A DNA stretch of 64,000 nt from the NCBI RefSeq assembly GCF_025244725.1, contig NZ_CP104203.1:930001-994000 (forward strand), written 5' to 3'. Position numbers and translations under genes: made by a program. Of the stretch, positions 17,468 to 27,200 are shown piece by piece (position 1 is the stretch's first letter; every line of letters begins with the position of its first letter). Under the pieces are notes generated by a model. The model saw only the letters and a list, made by a program, of their open reading frames with translations. It was not told the DNA's origin and ran no database searches. Origin of the DNA: Chryseobacterium oranimense (GTDB lineage Bacteria; Bacteroidota; Bacteroidia; Flavobacteriales; Weeksellaceae).

Positions 17468-17595
17468 TGTCTTTCCGCCTTACGATTTAGGTGGGCTTTA
17501 TAGTTAAAATACTATTAAATTTCATTAGAAAATTATCTTAGTTCCCTGTCCGGGCATATATTTGTGGAAGTTGATTTTAAAATTAATTTCCAACC

Positions 17596-18744
17596 ATGAA
17601 ATACCCTTATCTTTTAATGATTCTTTTCGTTGGGCTTTGTTCTGCTCAGAGGTTAAAAGTAATCGATTCGGAAAATGATAAAGCTATACCGCATGCAAGA
17701 GTCATTCTTTCCAATCAGGTTGTTTATACCAATGAGGACGGCTTGGCACCCGTAAGCCAGGATGCCCGGAATTTTGAAATTTCGGCTTCAGGGTATCAGA
17801 AGAAAATAGTTACAGCTTTTAATTCCCAGATTAAGCTGACTCCTGCTTACAAAAATGTTGGAGAAGTAAAGATAGTCAGCGTAGATATTAGGAAGCTTCT
17901 CGGAGATGTAAGCAAGAATTACCATAAAAGATATTATAATGAACCTTCCCTGTATGATGTGGTTTATAAAGAAAAAAGGCTGGATAACAATAAACTTTAT
18001 TTCCTCGTCATTGCTGAAACAAAATTGTGGAGCAAAAGCAATCATTACAATTACAAAGATGGTATAAGGAAAAACTATGATGAAATCCTCCAGATGCAGC
18101 TGAATAATGTAAAATACCTGAAAAATATAAAAGGAGACAGTATTTTTACAACCGGGACCAATGAATTTTCCCATGAATATATGGGGAATTATTTCTTCAG
18201 CTTTGAACTGAACCGTACTCTTAATCACATAAAAAGTGACGGGGCAAAATATTCAGGAAAGATGATCTTTGAAGAGGGCGATGAGCAGCTGATTAAGTTT
18301 AAAATCAAATCCGGTGTAGGAATCGAGTTGGAAGGAGAGTTTAAATATAATAAAACCGATAAGGTGATTACTTATTTTGAAGTACATTATGTTCAGACGA
18401 GCTATCCTCCGGTGAGAAGAAAAACAGCTGATGGGATAGAATACGACTACCAGCTTGGAGATGCTTCGCTCGTTTTTGATTTTTATAAAAAAGACGGAAT
18501 GTATTTACCGGCGCTTACCAGGTTTGAAGGGGATAAGTACTCTGCTTTCTATTTGGGCAAGAAACATGAAAGAAAATTCAGTCGGGAAATTATTTATAAC
18601 ACTTTTGAAAAATCAAATAAAGAAGGTCTTTCCCAGAAAGTAGATTTCAGCAAGAACATCTGGGAGAATGTTCCTGTGAAAGAAGAAAAAGAAGATGCAA
18701 TACTTCTTTCGGCCGATGAACAGGCCTTTATCAATGAAAAATGA
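17596..18744 (+). CDS. Exported protein with carboxypeptidase-like regulatory domain
   Basis: 382 residues. A signal peptide (1-17, ending GLCSAQ) is followed by a short Ig-like domain typical of carboxypeptidase-regulatory repeats (IDSENDKAIPHARVILSNQV, YTNEDGLAPV, SASGYQKK). The rest, about 280 residues, is beta-rich with many charged residues and no motif I recognise. Periplasmic or outer-membrane-associated location is likely. It is followed by an M28 peptidase gene in the same direction at 150 bases, with no clear operon link. Confidence 0.7.
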   Translation: MKYPYLLMILFVGLCSAQRLKVIDSENDKAIPHARVILSNQVVYTNEDGLAPVSQDARNFEISASGYQKKIVTAFNSQIKLTPAYKNVGEVKIVSVDIRKLLGDVSKNYHKRYYNEPSLYDVVYKEKRLDNNKLYFLVIAETKLWSKSNHYNYKDGIRKNYDEILQMQLNNVKYLKNIKGDSIFTTGTNEFSHEYMGNYFFSFELNRTLNHIKSDGAKYSGKMIFEEGDEQLIKFKIKSGVGIELEGEFKYNKTDKVITYFEVHYVQTSYPPVRRKTADGIEYDYQLGDASLVFDFYKKDGMYLPALTRFEGDKYSAFYLGKKHERKFSREIIYNTFEKSNKEGLSQKVDFSKNIWENVPVKEEKEDAILLSADEQAFINEK

Positions 18745-18893
18745 TAAATATTGAATTAAACTTAAAGACGATCACTTTTGAGATATTTTTTTGTGGAAAT
18801 CAAACCGGAAAATCTGTAAAATATTCCTCTTATCCGTGAATTTTCTTCTTTATTCAGGCAAATTCTGTTATCTTTAAGCATTCAATATATGTT

Positions 18894-20465
18894 ATGAAGA
18901 TAAATAGATTTTTTGCTGTGCCTGCCGTTGTGCTGGCCACCCAGTTCTCGTGGGCTCAGGTGAAGGTTGATCCCAAAGAAAAGCTGGATCCTGTTGTAAA
19001 AAGCTTTGTAGATGAAATCAACAACAGTTCTCAGCTGGAAAATATGGCTTATGAACTTCTGGACGGTATTGGTCCCCGACTGGTGGGAACGCCGGAAATG
19101 TTAGCCGCCAACGAATGGTCCGCCGCTAAAATCCGTTCATGGGGGATAGAATCCAGCCTTCAGCAGTTTGGAACCTGGAAAGGATGGCAGCGCGGAATTA
19201 CCCACGTAGATATGGTTTACCCTCGTGTAAAATCATTAACAGCAACCCAGCTTGCATGGAGCCCGGCAACGAAAAAAGCAGTAGAAGCCGAGGTGATTAT
19301 CCTTCCGAAAGTTTCTTCCAAAGCTGAATTTGATGCATGGCTTCCTTCTGCGAAAGGAAAAATTGTTCTGATAGCACAATATCAGAAGATCGGGCGTTCC
19401 GATGAGCAGATCAAAGAATTTGCGACCCCGGAACTGTACGAAAAACTGAAAGCAGAAAAAGAGCAGGCAGGAAAAGACTTCCGCGACTATGTAAAAAATA
19501 TTGGCTATGATAACAATACACTTCCCGAAGCTTTGGAAAAAGCGGGAGCAGCAGGAATTGCCATTTCCAACTGGACAGGAATCATGGGAGCCAACAGGAT
19601 TTTTGGAGCCAAAACATTAAAGATCCCAATGATCGACATTGATGTGGAAGATTACGGAATGCTTTACAGAATGGCAGAAAAAGGCGCAAAGCCTAAAATT
19701 AAAATCGAAACACAGTCTAAGGTTCTTCCTGAAGCGAAGAATTTTAATACAATCGGAATTATCAAAGGAAAAGAAAAGCCTGAAGAATACGTGATCCTTT
19801 CTGCGCATCTGGACTCCTGGGACGGAGCTCAGGGAGCAACAGACAACGGAACAGGAACGCTGACCATGCTGGAAACCATGAGAATACTGAAAAAATATTA
19901 CCCGAACAATAAAAGGACTATAGTGATAGGATTGTGGGGCAGTGAAGAGCAGGGATTAAACGGTTCACGGGGTTTTGTTGCAGATAATCCGCAAATTATA
20001 AAAGGAGTACAGGCAGTATTCAATCAGGACAACGGAACAGGACGGGTGGTTAATATCAGCGGCCAGGGATTTGTAGATTCTTACAATTATATCGGAAAAT
20101 GGCTGAACGGGGTCCCGAAAACGGTGAGAGACCAGATTAAAACAGATTTTCCCGGAATGCCGGGCGGCGGAGGCTCCGACCATGCTTCATTTGTAGCAGC
20201 AGGAGTACCTGGATTTTCTTTAAGTTCTCTGAACTGGGGATATTTCGGGTACACATGGCACACAACGAAAGATACCTACGATAAAATTGTTTTTGACGAG
20301 GTGAAAAATAATGTGGTTTTAACGGCAGCATTGGCTTATATGGCATCTGAAGACCCTGAGTTCACCAGCAGAGAAAAAAGAGTACTGCCTCAGGATGATA
20401 AAGGAGAAACAGTGAAATGGCCGGAGGTAAAGGGACCAAGAAGAGATTCTAAAGATTTCAAATAA
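18894..20465 (+). CDS. Exported M28 family zinc metallopeptidase with PA domain
   Basis: 523 residues. A signal peptide (1-22, ending FSWAQ) leads to a protease-associated domain (about 110-280) inserted before the catalytic core. Zinc ligands and catalytic residues are visible: H305 and D317 in LSAHLDSWDGAQGATDNGTG, the Glu pair in LWGSEEQGLNGS, Asp in VFNQDNGTG, and His in GGGGSDHASFVAAGVPGFSL. Members are broad aminopeptidases or carboxypeptidases that feed on peptides in the periplasm or outside the cell. A strong terminator follows at 20531. Confidence 0.93.
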   Translation: MKINRFFAVPAVVLATQFSWAQVKVDPKEKLDPVVKSFVDEINNSSQLENMAYELLDGIGPRLVGTPEMLAANEWSAAKIRSWGIESSLQQFGTWKGWQRGITHVDMVYPRVKSLTATQLAWSPATKKAVEAEVIILPKVSSKAEFDAWLPSAKGKIVLIAQYQKIGRSDEQIKEFATPELYEKLKAEKEQAGKDFRDYVKNIGYDNNTLPEALEKAGAAGIAISNWTGIMGANRIFGAKTLKIPMIDIDVEDYGMLYRMAEKGAKPKIKIETQSKVLPEAKNFNTIGIIKGKEKPEEYVILSAHLDSWDGAQGATDNGTGTLTMLETMRILKKYYPNNKRTIVIGLWGSEEQGLNGSRGFVADNPQIIKGVQAVFNQDNGTGRVVNISGQGFVDSYNYIGKWLNGVPKTVRDQIKTDFPGMPGGGGSDHASFVAAGVPGFSLSSLNWGYFGYTWHTTKDTYDKIVFDEVKNNVVLTAALAYMASEDPEFTSREKRVLPQDDKGETVKWPEVKGPRRDSKDFK

Positions 20466-20530
20466 AGATATCAGATGTTAGACATCAGACATCAGATTAG
20501 ATTGATATGAGTTTCTAGGCTCAAAAATAA

Positions 20531-20561
20531 AGGCTGCACAGATTATTGTGCAGCCTTTTTT
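20531..20561 (+). terminator. Terminator between M28 peptidase and HAD gene
   Basis: 10-bp perfect stem aggctgcaca/tgtgcagcct with loop gattat and five T. The A-rich 5' side lets it work also for the converging HAD gene. Confidence 0.88.
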
Positions 20562-20576
20562 CTTGAGGTTTTCGGT

Positions 20577-21257
<681 letters not shown>

Positions 21258-23381
21258 CTATAAAATCATGCTTAGCTGTACTCTTTTTCTGGCTTCATCT
21301 ACTTCCGTTACTTTTACACGGACATGCTGATGAAGCTTTACCACTTCGTTTACATCAGAAACAAAGCCGTCTTTCAGCTGGGAAATATGAACAAGGCCGC
21401 TTTCCTTGATTCCCATATCTACAAAACATCCGAAAGCTGTAATGTTATTGACAATTCCCGGAAGAATCATTCCCGGCTTTAAATCTTTTATGCTTTTTAC
21501 ATTGGGATCAAATTCAAATACTTTGGCTGCTTTTCTGGGATCTAATCCCGGCTTTTCAAGCTCTTTTAAAATATCTTTAATGCCTAAAATTCCTATTTCT
21601 TCGGTCACATAATTTTCAGGTTTCACCAAAGCTGTTTTTTCTTTGCTGGCAATGAGTTCATTGGTTTTAATCCCCAAATCTTTGGCCATTTTTTCTACAA
21701 TTCCATAAGCTTCGGGATGTACGGCAGAATTGTCGAGTGGGTTTCTGGCATTGGCAATTCTTACAAAGGCGGCTGCCTGCTGATAAGCTTTTTCGCCAAG
21801 TCTCGGAACTTTCTTCAATTGCTTCCTGTCTTCAAACGCGCCATTTTCCGTCCGGTAACTGATGATATTTTCCGCCATTTTCTCTCCAATTCCTGAAACA
21901 TAGCTCAAAAGTGATTTGCTTGCAGTATTCAAGTTGATTCCCACAGAGTTTACACACTTCATTACGGTAGAATCAAGCTCGTTTTTCAATTGTGTCTGGT
22001 CTACATCATGTTGGTATTGCCCTACACCGATTGATTTTGCGTCAATTTTCACCAGTTCTGCCAGAGGGTCAGCCAGCCTTCTTCCGATAGAAACAGCACC
22101 CCGTACGGTCACATCATAGGACGGAAATTCATCCCTTGCAATTTTACTTGCAGAATATACCGATGCGCCTGCCTCCGAAACTACAAAAACCTGCAACGGC
22201 TTATCGAAAGCGATTTTCTTAATGAAAAACTCTGTTTCACGGCTTGCCGTTCCGTTTCCGATCGAGATGGCTTCAATGTTGTAGGCATTCACCATAGAAC
22301 GGATCTTTTTCATGGCCATTCCGCTTTCATTCTGCGGAGCGTGAGGGTAGAGGGTTTCATTATGCAGAAGGTCTCCCTTTTCATCAAGACAGACTACTTT
22401 ACAGCCGCTTTTGTATCCCGGATCAATTGCCAGAATCCTTTTTTCGCCTAATGGTGGTGCTAAAAGAAGCTGGCTCAGGTTTTCAGAAAATATCTCAATT
22501 GCTTTTTTGTCGGCTTTTTCTTTAGCTTCCTGTAAAGCTTCATTGGAAATAGCAGGCTCCAGAAGTCTTTTGTAGCTGTCTTTTATAGCCAGAGCAATCT
22601 GTTCTGAACTTTCATTATTAGATTTAATGATAGCTTTTTCGATAAAATCAATGGCTTCTTCCTTGTCAATTCCGATATTCAGTTTCACAAAGCCTTCCGA
22701 TTCGGCTCTGAGCATAGCGAGAAGCCTGTGAGAAGGAGTCCTGCTAATATTTTCTTCCCATTCGAAATATTGGGAGAATTTCTGAGCGTCTTCTTCCTCT
22801 TTTTTGGCTTTAACGGCTTTGGAAGTGATTAGAGCCTTACGCTGGAACAGACGGCGGAGATTTTTACGCACATACATATTTTCGTTGATCCATTCCGCCA
22901 TAATGTCTCTTGCTCCCTGAAGCGCTTCTTCTTCAGAAGGAACATCATTATTGAGGTATTTTGAGGCCAGAAAGGTCAAATCGTTATTTTTCTGGCTCAT
23001 AATGATCTTTGCTAAAGGCTCCAGACCTTTTTCTTTTGCAGCATCCGCCTTTGTTTTTCTGCGTTTTTTGAAGGGCAGATACAAATCTTCAAGCTCTACG
23101 ATATCGAAGCTTTCTTCGATTCTCTGCTTTAATTCAGAGGTTAAAGCGTTCTGCTCTTCAATTGATTTTAAAATACTTTCCTTTCGCTTTACAATTTCTT
23201 CAAACTGTTTGCTTATTTTTGAGATCTGTTCGATCTGAACTTCATCAAGGTTTCCGGTCTTATCTTTTCTGTAACGGGAAATAAAAGGAATGGTGCAGTC
23301 TTCTGCTAATAATTGAAGGGTATTGCTGATGCTTTTTTCAGGGATATCAAGAATTTGTTTTATATAGCTTGTTGTGTTCAT
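21258..23381 (-). CDS. tex: Tex family RNA-binding transcription accessory protein
   Basis: 707 residues, slightly shorter than the E. coli and Pseudomonas proteins (about 770-785). Domain order fits: N-terminal helical Tex_N (1-190), a YqgF/RNase-H-like domain with ILAIDPGYKSGCKVVCLDEK (about 315-440), helix-hairpin-helix repeats with LLSYVSGIGEKMAENIISYR (about 490-560), and a C-terminal S1 domain with PGIVNNITAFGCFVDMG and ESGLVHISQL (about 635-707). Tex binds nucleic acid and RNA polymerase and affects transcription elongation. A long upstream gap separates it from the divergent YceI gene. Confidence 0.96.
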   Translation of the reverse strand: MNTTSYIKQILDIPEKSISNTLQLLAEDCTIPFISRYRKDKTGNLDEVQIEQISKISKQFEEIVKRKESILKSIEEQNALTSELKQRIEESFDIVELEDLYLPFKKRRKTKADAAKEKGLEPLAKIIMSQKNNDLTFLASKYLNNDVPSEEEALQGARDIMAEWINENMYVRKNLRRLFQRKALITSKAVKAKKEEEDAQKFSQYFEWEENISRTPSHRLLAMLRAESEGFVKLNIGIDKEEAIDFIEKAIIKSNNESSEQIALAIKDSYKRLLEPAISNEALQEAKEKADKKAIEIFSENLSQLLLAPPLGEKRILAIDPGYKSGCKVVCLDEKGDLLHNETLYPHAPQNESGMAMKKIRSMVNAYNIEAISIGNGTASRETEFFIKKIAFDKPLQVFVVSEAGASVYSASKIARDEFPSYDVTVRGAVSIGRRLADPLAELVKIDAKSIGVGQYQHDVDQTQLKNELDSTVMKCVNSVGINLNTASKSLLSYVSGIGEKMAENIISYRTENGAFEDRKQLKKVPRLGEKAYQQAAAFVRIANARNPLDNSAVHPEAYGIVEKMAKDLGIKTNELIASKEKTALVKPENYVTEEIGILGIKDILKELEKPGLDPRKAAKVFEFDPNVKSIKDLKPGMILPGIVNNITAFGCFVDMGIKESGLVHISQLKDGFVSDVNEVVKLHQHVRVKVTEVDEARKRVQLSMIL

Positions 23382-23525
23382 TTGAAATTTTAAACAGCTA
23401 AAATAGGCAATTTTGCTATGGAGTGAAATAATTTCAGACGGTCATTTCAGGTTGCAATATCTTAAGTAAGAATAAAATTTTTCATTTCTTGATGTATGTT
23501 AAGATAATATGTGGTATGGTTTTTC

Positions 23526-23533
23526 TATTTTTG
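23526..23533 (+). promoter_or_regulatory. -7 element of the YceI gene
   Basis: TATTTTTG matches TAnnTTTG, 49 bases before the start codon. No good TTG at -33 spacing was found. Confidence 0.5.
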
Positions 23534-23581
23534 AAACCTGAAATTTAAATTTTAATTAAATTTTTTAAAACAATAAATAAT

Positions 23582-24259
23582 ATGAAAAAACTTAGTATAA
23601 TTGCATTGGTAGGAGTAGGATTGCTTGCAGCATCTTGTAATAAAGAAAAATCAGCAGATACTGCAGCTACAGCTACAGAACAGAAAGTGGCAGAAAGCAA
23701 AGGAGAGGTATTGGCAGTGGATGTAGCTACTTCAGTAGTAAATTGGAAAGCTTTCCACAAAGGAGGAATGGCTCCTCGTTGGGGAACACTTAACGTAAAA
23801 TCAGGAGATCTTAGCGTTGAAGGAGGCCAGCTTACTGCCGGAAACTTTGTAATCGATATGAACACTATCAAAGTAGATCCTGCTTCAGTAACAGAAAAAG
23901 ATAAAAAACCAGGAGATCTTGAAGCTCACCTGAAAAACCCTGACTTCTTTGATGTAGCGAAAAACCCTACTTCAGATTTCAAAATCACAAGTGTTACAGA
24001 TCTTAAAGATGCGCCTAAAGATGCAATTGCAGGAGCTAATAAAACAGTAAGCGGAAACCTTACATTATCAGGAAAAACAATGAATGTAACGTTCCCTGCT
24101 AAAGTAGATGTAACAGATAATTCAGCTTCTGTTCAGGCTAAATTTACAGTAAACAGAGCAGATTGGGGACTTAAGTTTGGTACTTCAGAAGCAGATCCTG
24201 CTGAATGGATGATCAGCAAAGACATCGAAATTGCTGTTGATGTTAAGGCTAAAAAATAA
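23582..24259 (+). CDS. YceI-like domain lipoprotein
   Basis: 225 residues. A lipoprotein signal is clear: MKKLSIIALVGVGLLAASC, with Cys19 as the lipid-carrying residue. The mature part is a YceI-type lipocalin-like barrel (VVNWKAFHKGG, LEAHLKNPDFFDVAKNPTSD, LTLSGKTMNVTFPAKVDV). YceI proteins bind isoprenoid chains in the periplasm; here the protein would sit on a membrane. Codon use is biased (AT-ended, regular), as in well-expressed genes. A degraded second copy of its 3' end and terminator lies at 27005-27157. Confidence 0.93.
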   Translation: MKKLSIIALVGVGLLAASCNKEKSADTAATATEQKVAESKGEVLAVDVATSVVNWKAFHKGGMAPRWGTLNVKSGDLSVEGGQLTAGNFVIDMNTIKVDPASVTEKDKKPGDLEAHLKNPDFFDVAKNPTSDFKITSVTDLKDAPKDAIAGANKTVSGNLTLSGKTMNVTFPAKVDVTDNSASVQAKFTVNRADWGLKFGTSEADPAEWMISKDIEIAVDVKAKK

Positions 24260-24284
24260 TTTGTTAGATACAAATAATACGAAG

Positions 24285-24312
24285 GCTGCTTTTTTATAAA
24301 AGCAGCTTTTTT
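24285..24312 (+). terminator. Terminator of the YceI gene
   Basis: 9-bp stem gctgctttt/aaaagcagc, short AT loop and six T. A recognisable copy is at 27123-27157. Confidence 0.85.
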
Positions 24313-24358
24313 ATGTAATCCGGATAATAAAAACTTTTATATTTATGAAAACACGAAT

Positions 24359-24679
24359 ATGAAAGAAAAAATCCACGGCTGGATGTACATTTTATTATGT
24401 GTTATTATGTGCTGACGGAAGTTATTATACCGGAAGTACAAATAATCTTGAACGCAGAATCTTTCAGCATCAGGCAGGGGAGAGTTCGAATCATACGAAA
24501 AAAAGACTTCCAATTAAACTTATCTATTTTGAAGAGTATGAACGTATTGATCTTGCTTTTTACCGGGAGAAACAGGTAAGGGCTGGAGCCTTAGGAAAAA
24601 AGAAGCTTTGATTAACGGACATCCTGAATTGCTGCCTCAGTTGGCAATAGCTTACAGAGACTTACTTTCTGAAGGATAA
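24359..24679 (+). pseudogene. GIY-YIG nuclease family gene broken by two frameshifts
   Basis: The intact protein would be about 100 residues: a start MKEKIHGWMYILLC, then ADGSYYTGSTNNLERRIFQH with the GIY-YIG pattern, Glu and Arg residues of the fold, and a C-terminal NGHPELLPQLAIAY. The frame is broken twice. A 10-base tandem duplication (ttattatgtg at 24392-24401 and 24402-24411) shifts the frame after codon 14. A single-base loss near 24580 (gta agg gct for the expected gta aag ggc tgg) shifts it again. The longest surviving frame, 24399-24611, lacks a proper start and the C-terminus. Single-domain GIY-YIG proteins of this kind (YhbQ-like) have no settled role. A sequencing error cannot explain a clean 10-bp duplication easily, but should be excluded. 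Confidence 0.85.
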
Positions 24680-24704
24680 GGTGGCTTCGAGTGCCTCAGC
24701 CACC
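24680..24704. repeat. REP-like palindrome, first copy
   Basis: 25 bases: outer stem ggtggct/agccacc with an inner gag/ctc pair. It starts on the base after the GIY-YIG stop codon. It is the exact reverse complement of 24786-24810. Confidence 0.85.
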
Positions 24705-24785
24705 TTTTAAAATGCAGCCGGAAAATAGTTGTGCTCACATTAATAATAAAAATAAAGACAATTTTATATCAAAGGGCGAATATAA

Positions 24786-24810
24786 GGTGGCTGAGGCACT
24801 CGAAGCCACC
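24786..24810. repeat. REP-like palindrome, second inverted copy
   Basis: Exact 25-base reverse complement of 24680-24704, 81 bases away. The pair forms a BIME-like unit that could fold into two small hairpins or one long one. It could also terminate transcription on either side. Confidence 0.85.
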
Positions 24811-24833
24811 GTTTATTTAATTACTTTTGCACG

Positions 24834-25115
24834 ATGATCATTTTATATATCCTGCTTACATTAAACCTGTTTTCGTTCATCGTTTTTGGATGGGACAAGA
24901 GGCTTTCAGTCAAACATAAAAGAAGAATACCGGAAAGTACACTTTTAGGAATAACTTTTATAGGAGGAACTGTGGGAGCGGTTTTAGGAATGCTTATTTT
25001 CAGGCATAAAATTTCAAAAATTTCTTTTTTGGTGAAATTTGGACTGGTGGTTCTGATTCAAGTAGTGGTTATTTATTGGTTTTGGAATAATGGACAGATC
25101 CGGGATCTTATCTGA
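24834..25115 (+). CDS. DUF1294 family small membrane protein
   Basis: 93 residues with three hydrophobic stretches (about 1-18, 40-58, 65-84) and the family-typical FGWDKRLSVKHKRRIPESTL, followed by GGTVGAVLGMLIFRHKISK. DUF1294 proteins sit in the inner membrane; function unknown. The start is 24 bases after the second REP palindrome. It lies inside the segment reconstructed as a tandem duplication but has no partner in the second copy. Confidence 0.88.
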   Translation: MIILYILLTLNLFSFIVFGWDKRLSVKHKRRIPESTLLGITFIGGTVGAVLGMLIFRHKISKISFLVKFGLVVLIQVVVIYWFWNNGQIRDLI

Positions 25116-25150
25116 TGTAAAATATGAACCGTTGGACCTAAGATGATAAA

Positions 25151-25176
25151 TTAAAAAAAACACCTCGATTGAGGTG
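25151..25176 (-). terminator. Terminator of the first beta-helix gene
   Basis: On the minus strand: stem cacctc/gaggtg with loop aatc and eight T. It lies 8 bases past the stop codon. Confidence 0.85.
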
Positions 25177-25183
25177 CTTTGTA

Positions 25184-26827
25184 TTAAACAATAAGTTGTA
25201 CGTTACCCTGAAGGATATAACCGAGATTGGGCTCATTGAATCCGGTTATTTTAATGACCAGAAATCCGTTTTCATTTTCAATAGAGGTTACCTGCGAATT
25301 TCCAACGTCTTTTGCAGACAGGTTTTTGCCAAAAATATCACCGTAAAACCATCTTCCCAAAGAATAGGTTGCTACATAGATGTTGTACTTGGCAAACATC
25401 ATGTATTCCTGGAATTTGATCTTTGTTCTAATTTTTATTCCGAAATCGGAAGGATCATTTCCAATAAGCTCATGGGTACAATCTGGAATAAAACCTTCTT
25501 TTCCATCTCCAACATCACCACTCCTTGTTACAGGAATTACTCCGAACTGTCTTTTTACGTTGCCGATAGCTTTGGTGTCAGTAGCTTTGACCTGCCCATA
25601 TGTGGTTACAAGACTGAAATCTCCTACAATCCAATTAGGGGGTAAATTTCCGTTACCTTCGAATGTTGGGAGAATATAATGAATGTAATTTCTGGGTTGG
25701 GAAACATCCATCAAACCATCATATGTATTATATCCTATTATTGATCCATATTCATCTTTGACCGGAAGACTTCCACCAATGTTTACGATGGTATTATTTC
25801 TCCATTCACCTGTAATTTCTCCGGCTGTGGGTGCATTCTGAACGGGGGCTTTCACTCCAATCAGAGGTTTATCAACATAGTTAAAATATCCTCCGGTAAT
25901 TTCAAAGTTACCATACTGAACATCAGATAAATCGATGGCATTGAATATTCCTTCTGCATATATTCCTTTAATAATGATTCCTAAGCAATCATCTTTAAAC
26001 TTTAGTCCGGTTTGTCCTCCTTCTACAGTTGGTGAAATTAATGTTGTAGCGGTAGTTCCACCTTGAAATAAAAATCCAAAATCTTTAGTTGCCGACACTC
26101 TTTCTAATAAAAGGGCATTATTTTGTCCTAAAAATTGATAGACATATTCATTGTTATTTTGGCCGGATGACATAACGTTTTTAACAGTAGTGTAAAAACA
26201 ATTTAAAAATTTCCAGGAAACTTTACAATTGGTAAACTTAATATTCTCTAAGCTTGAGCCATGGCAAAAATTAAAGAAATCCAAACCTATTGCACAATTT
26301 TCAAAATTAGCATCTTTTATTTGAGCAAAAGTGATAATATGAGTTTCTGAACTGGTCTGGTGGTTGCTAACTAAAACACTATTTTCCAGGTATGCTGTTT
26401 TCACAATGGTATTTTCTCCATTGCCAATAAATGTGGCTCCATTACAATAAAAATTTACTTTATTAGTAATAAATATTGGTCCTGAAACTAAATATTTCTT
26501 GTTACCGTTAAAACTTAAAGCACCTCCTCCGATTTTAGATAAATATAAGACCGCTTTATTAATGCTTTCGGTATCATCTGTACTTCCGTCACCTTTCGCT
26601 CCGAAAACACCTATGTCTATAGGTTTGCTGTTGTCAGAAACCGTTTTGTTCACATAGTGAATATTATTTCTTTCCCTGCGAATAATTCCATCCACAAAAG
26701 GAGGAGAAGAGGTCGGGGCATATTGTATATAAATATGAGGTTCAAAAGTAAATTCATCGATCAGTTCTATAAGGTTTTGATCTGCAATAGTGCTCGTTGG
26801 TGAGAAAAATTCATTAGTAAAAATCAT
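25184..26827 (-). CDS. Beta-helix protein with pectate-lyase-3-type domain, copy A
   Basis: 547 residues and no signal peptide. After about 75 divergent residues comes IGVFGAKGDGSTDDTESINK, the start of the pectate_lyase_3/GH28-related beta-helix, as in phage tailspikes and epimerase-like enzymes. Repeated short strands with Asn and Ile/Val follow (about 120-370). The C-terminal 170 residues (from about 380) differ from copy B and are not recognised. Catalytic residues cannot be assigned. The lack of a signal peptide argues against ordinary periplasmic export. The upstream 175 bases are almost the same as those of copy B at 28842, including a minus-strand TATCTTTG at 26880-26887. Confidence 0.82.
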   Translation of the reverse strand: MIFTNEFFSPTSTIADQNLIELIDEFTFEPHIYIQYAPTSSPPFVDGIIRRERNNIHYVNKTVSDNSKPIDIGVFGAKGDGSTDDTESINKAVLYLSKIGGGALSFNGNKKYLVSGPIFITNKVNFYCNGATFIGNGENTIVKTAYLENSVLVSNHQTSSETHIITFAQIKDANFENCAIGLDFFNFCHGSSLENIKFTNCKVSWKFLNCFYTTVKNVMSSGQNNNEYVYQFLGQNNALLLERVSATKDFGFLFQGGTTATTLISPTVEGGQTGLKFKDDCLGIIIKGIYAEGIFNAIDLSDVQYGNFEITGGYFNYVDKPLIGVKAPVQNAPTAGEITGEWRNNTIVNIGGSLPVKDEYGSIIGYNTYDGLMDVSQPRNYIHYILPTFEGNGNLPPNWIVGDFSLVTTYGQVKATDTKAIGNVKRQFGVIPVTRSGDVGDGKEGFIPDCTHELIGNDPSDFGIKIRTKIKFQEYMMFAKYNIYVATYSLGRWFYGDIFGKNLSAKDVGNSQVTSIENENGFLVIKITGFNEPNLGYILQGNVQLIV

Positions 26828-26830
26828 AAG

Positions 26831-27005
26831 TTTTTGTTTTTTGATGTTAATAAATTTGTTTTCTGTAAAAACTTTGAAGCAAAGATAAATGCAGTCAGCG
26901 CCAGAACTTGACGTATATTATTTTATCAGAGTTTTAAAAGATTTTGCATAAGTTTCTCATTATGAATTTGTTAATTAATTCATATTCTTGCTCATTATTC
27001 ATTAA
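26831..27005. repeat. Duplicated upstream region, copy A
   Basis: About 175 bases nearly identical (by eye above 90%) to 28842-29019. It covers the 5' leader and -7 element (26880-26887) of beta-helix gene A and ends exactly where a YceI-like fragment begins. Confidence 0.9.
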
Positions 27006-27157
27006 GATTAGGGAAGGCTTAAATTTTGTACTTCAGAAGCGGATTCTACTAAATGGATGACGAGCAAACACACCGAAATTCCTGTTAATGTAAGGCTAAA
27101 AAATGTTAGATAAAGAAAAATAAAGAGCTGCTTTCTTGGAAAAGCAGCTCCTTTTAT
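27005..27157 (+). pseudogene. Decayed 3' end of a YceI gene with its terminator
   Basis: Aligns base by base with 24155-24315, the last 35 codons, stop and terminator of the YceI lipoprotein gene. Shared words include gtacttcagaagc, aaatggatga against gaatggatga, caccgaaatt against catcgaaatt, and the hairpin gctgctttc...aaaagcagc. A 2-base insertion and a later deletion break the frame, so it is not coding. It joins directly to the end of the copy-A repeat. Confidence 0.85.
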
Positions 27158-27200
27158 ATTTAATGAGATTATAAACTCCGTGATGTTTTATTATTTTGAT

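Noticed and set aside
20466..20512. Repeated atcagat/gacatcaga words after the M28 gene
   Set aside because: Short and imperfect; such strings are common in these intergenic regions and no structure could be assigned.
25169..25645. 158-residue open frame on the plus strand
   Set aside because: Opposite the 3' end of beta-helix gene A and starting in its terminator; not coding.
27005..27157. Small gene similar to YceI
   Set aside because: Only the last 35 codons are present and frame-breaking changes occur; treated as a duplication remnant.
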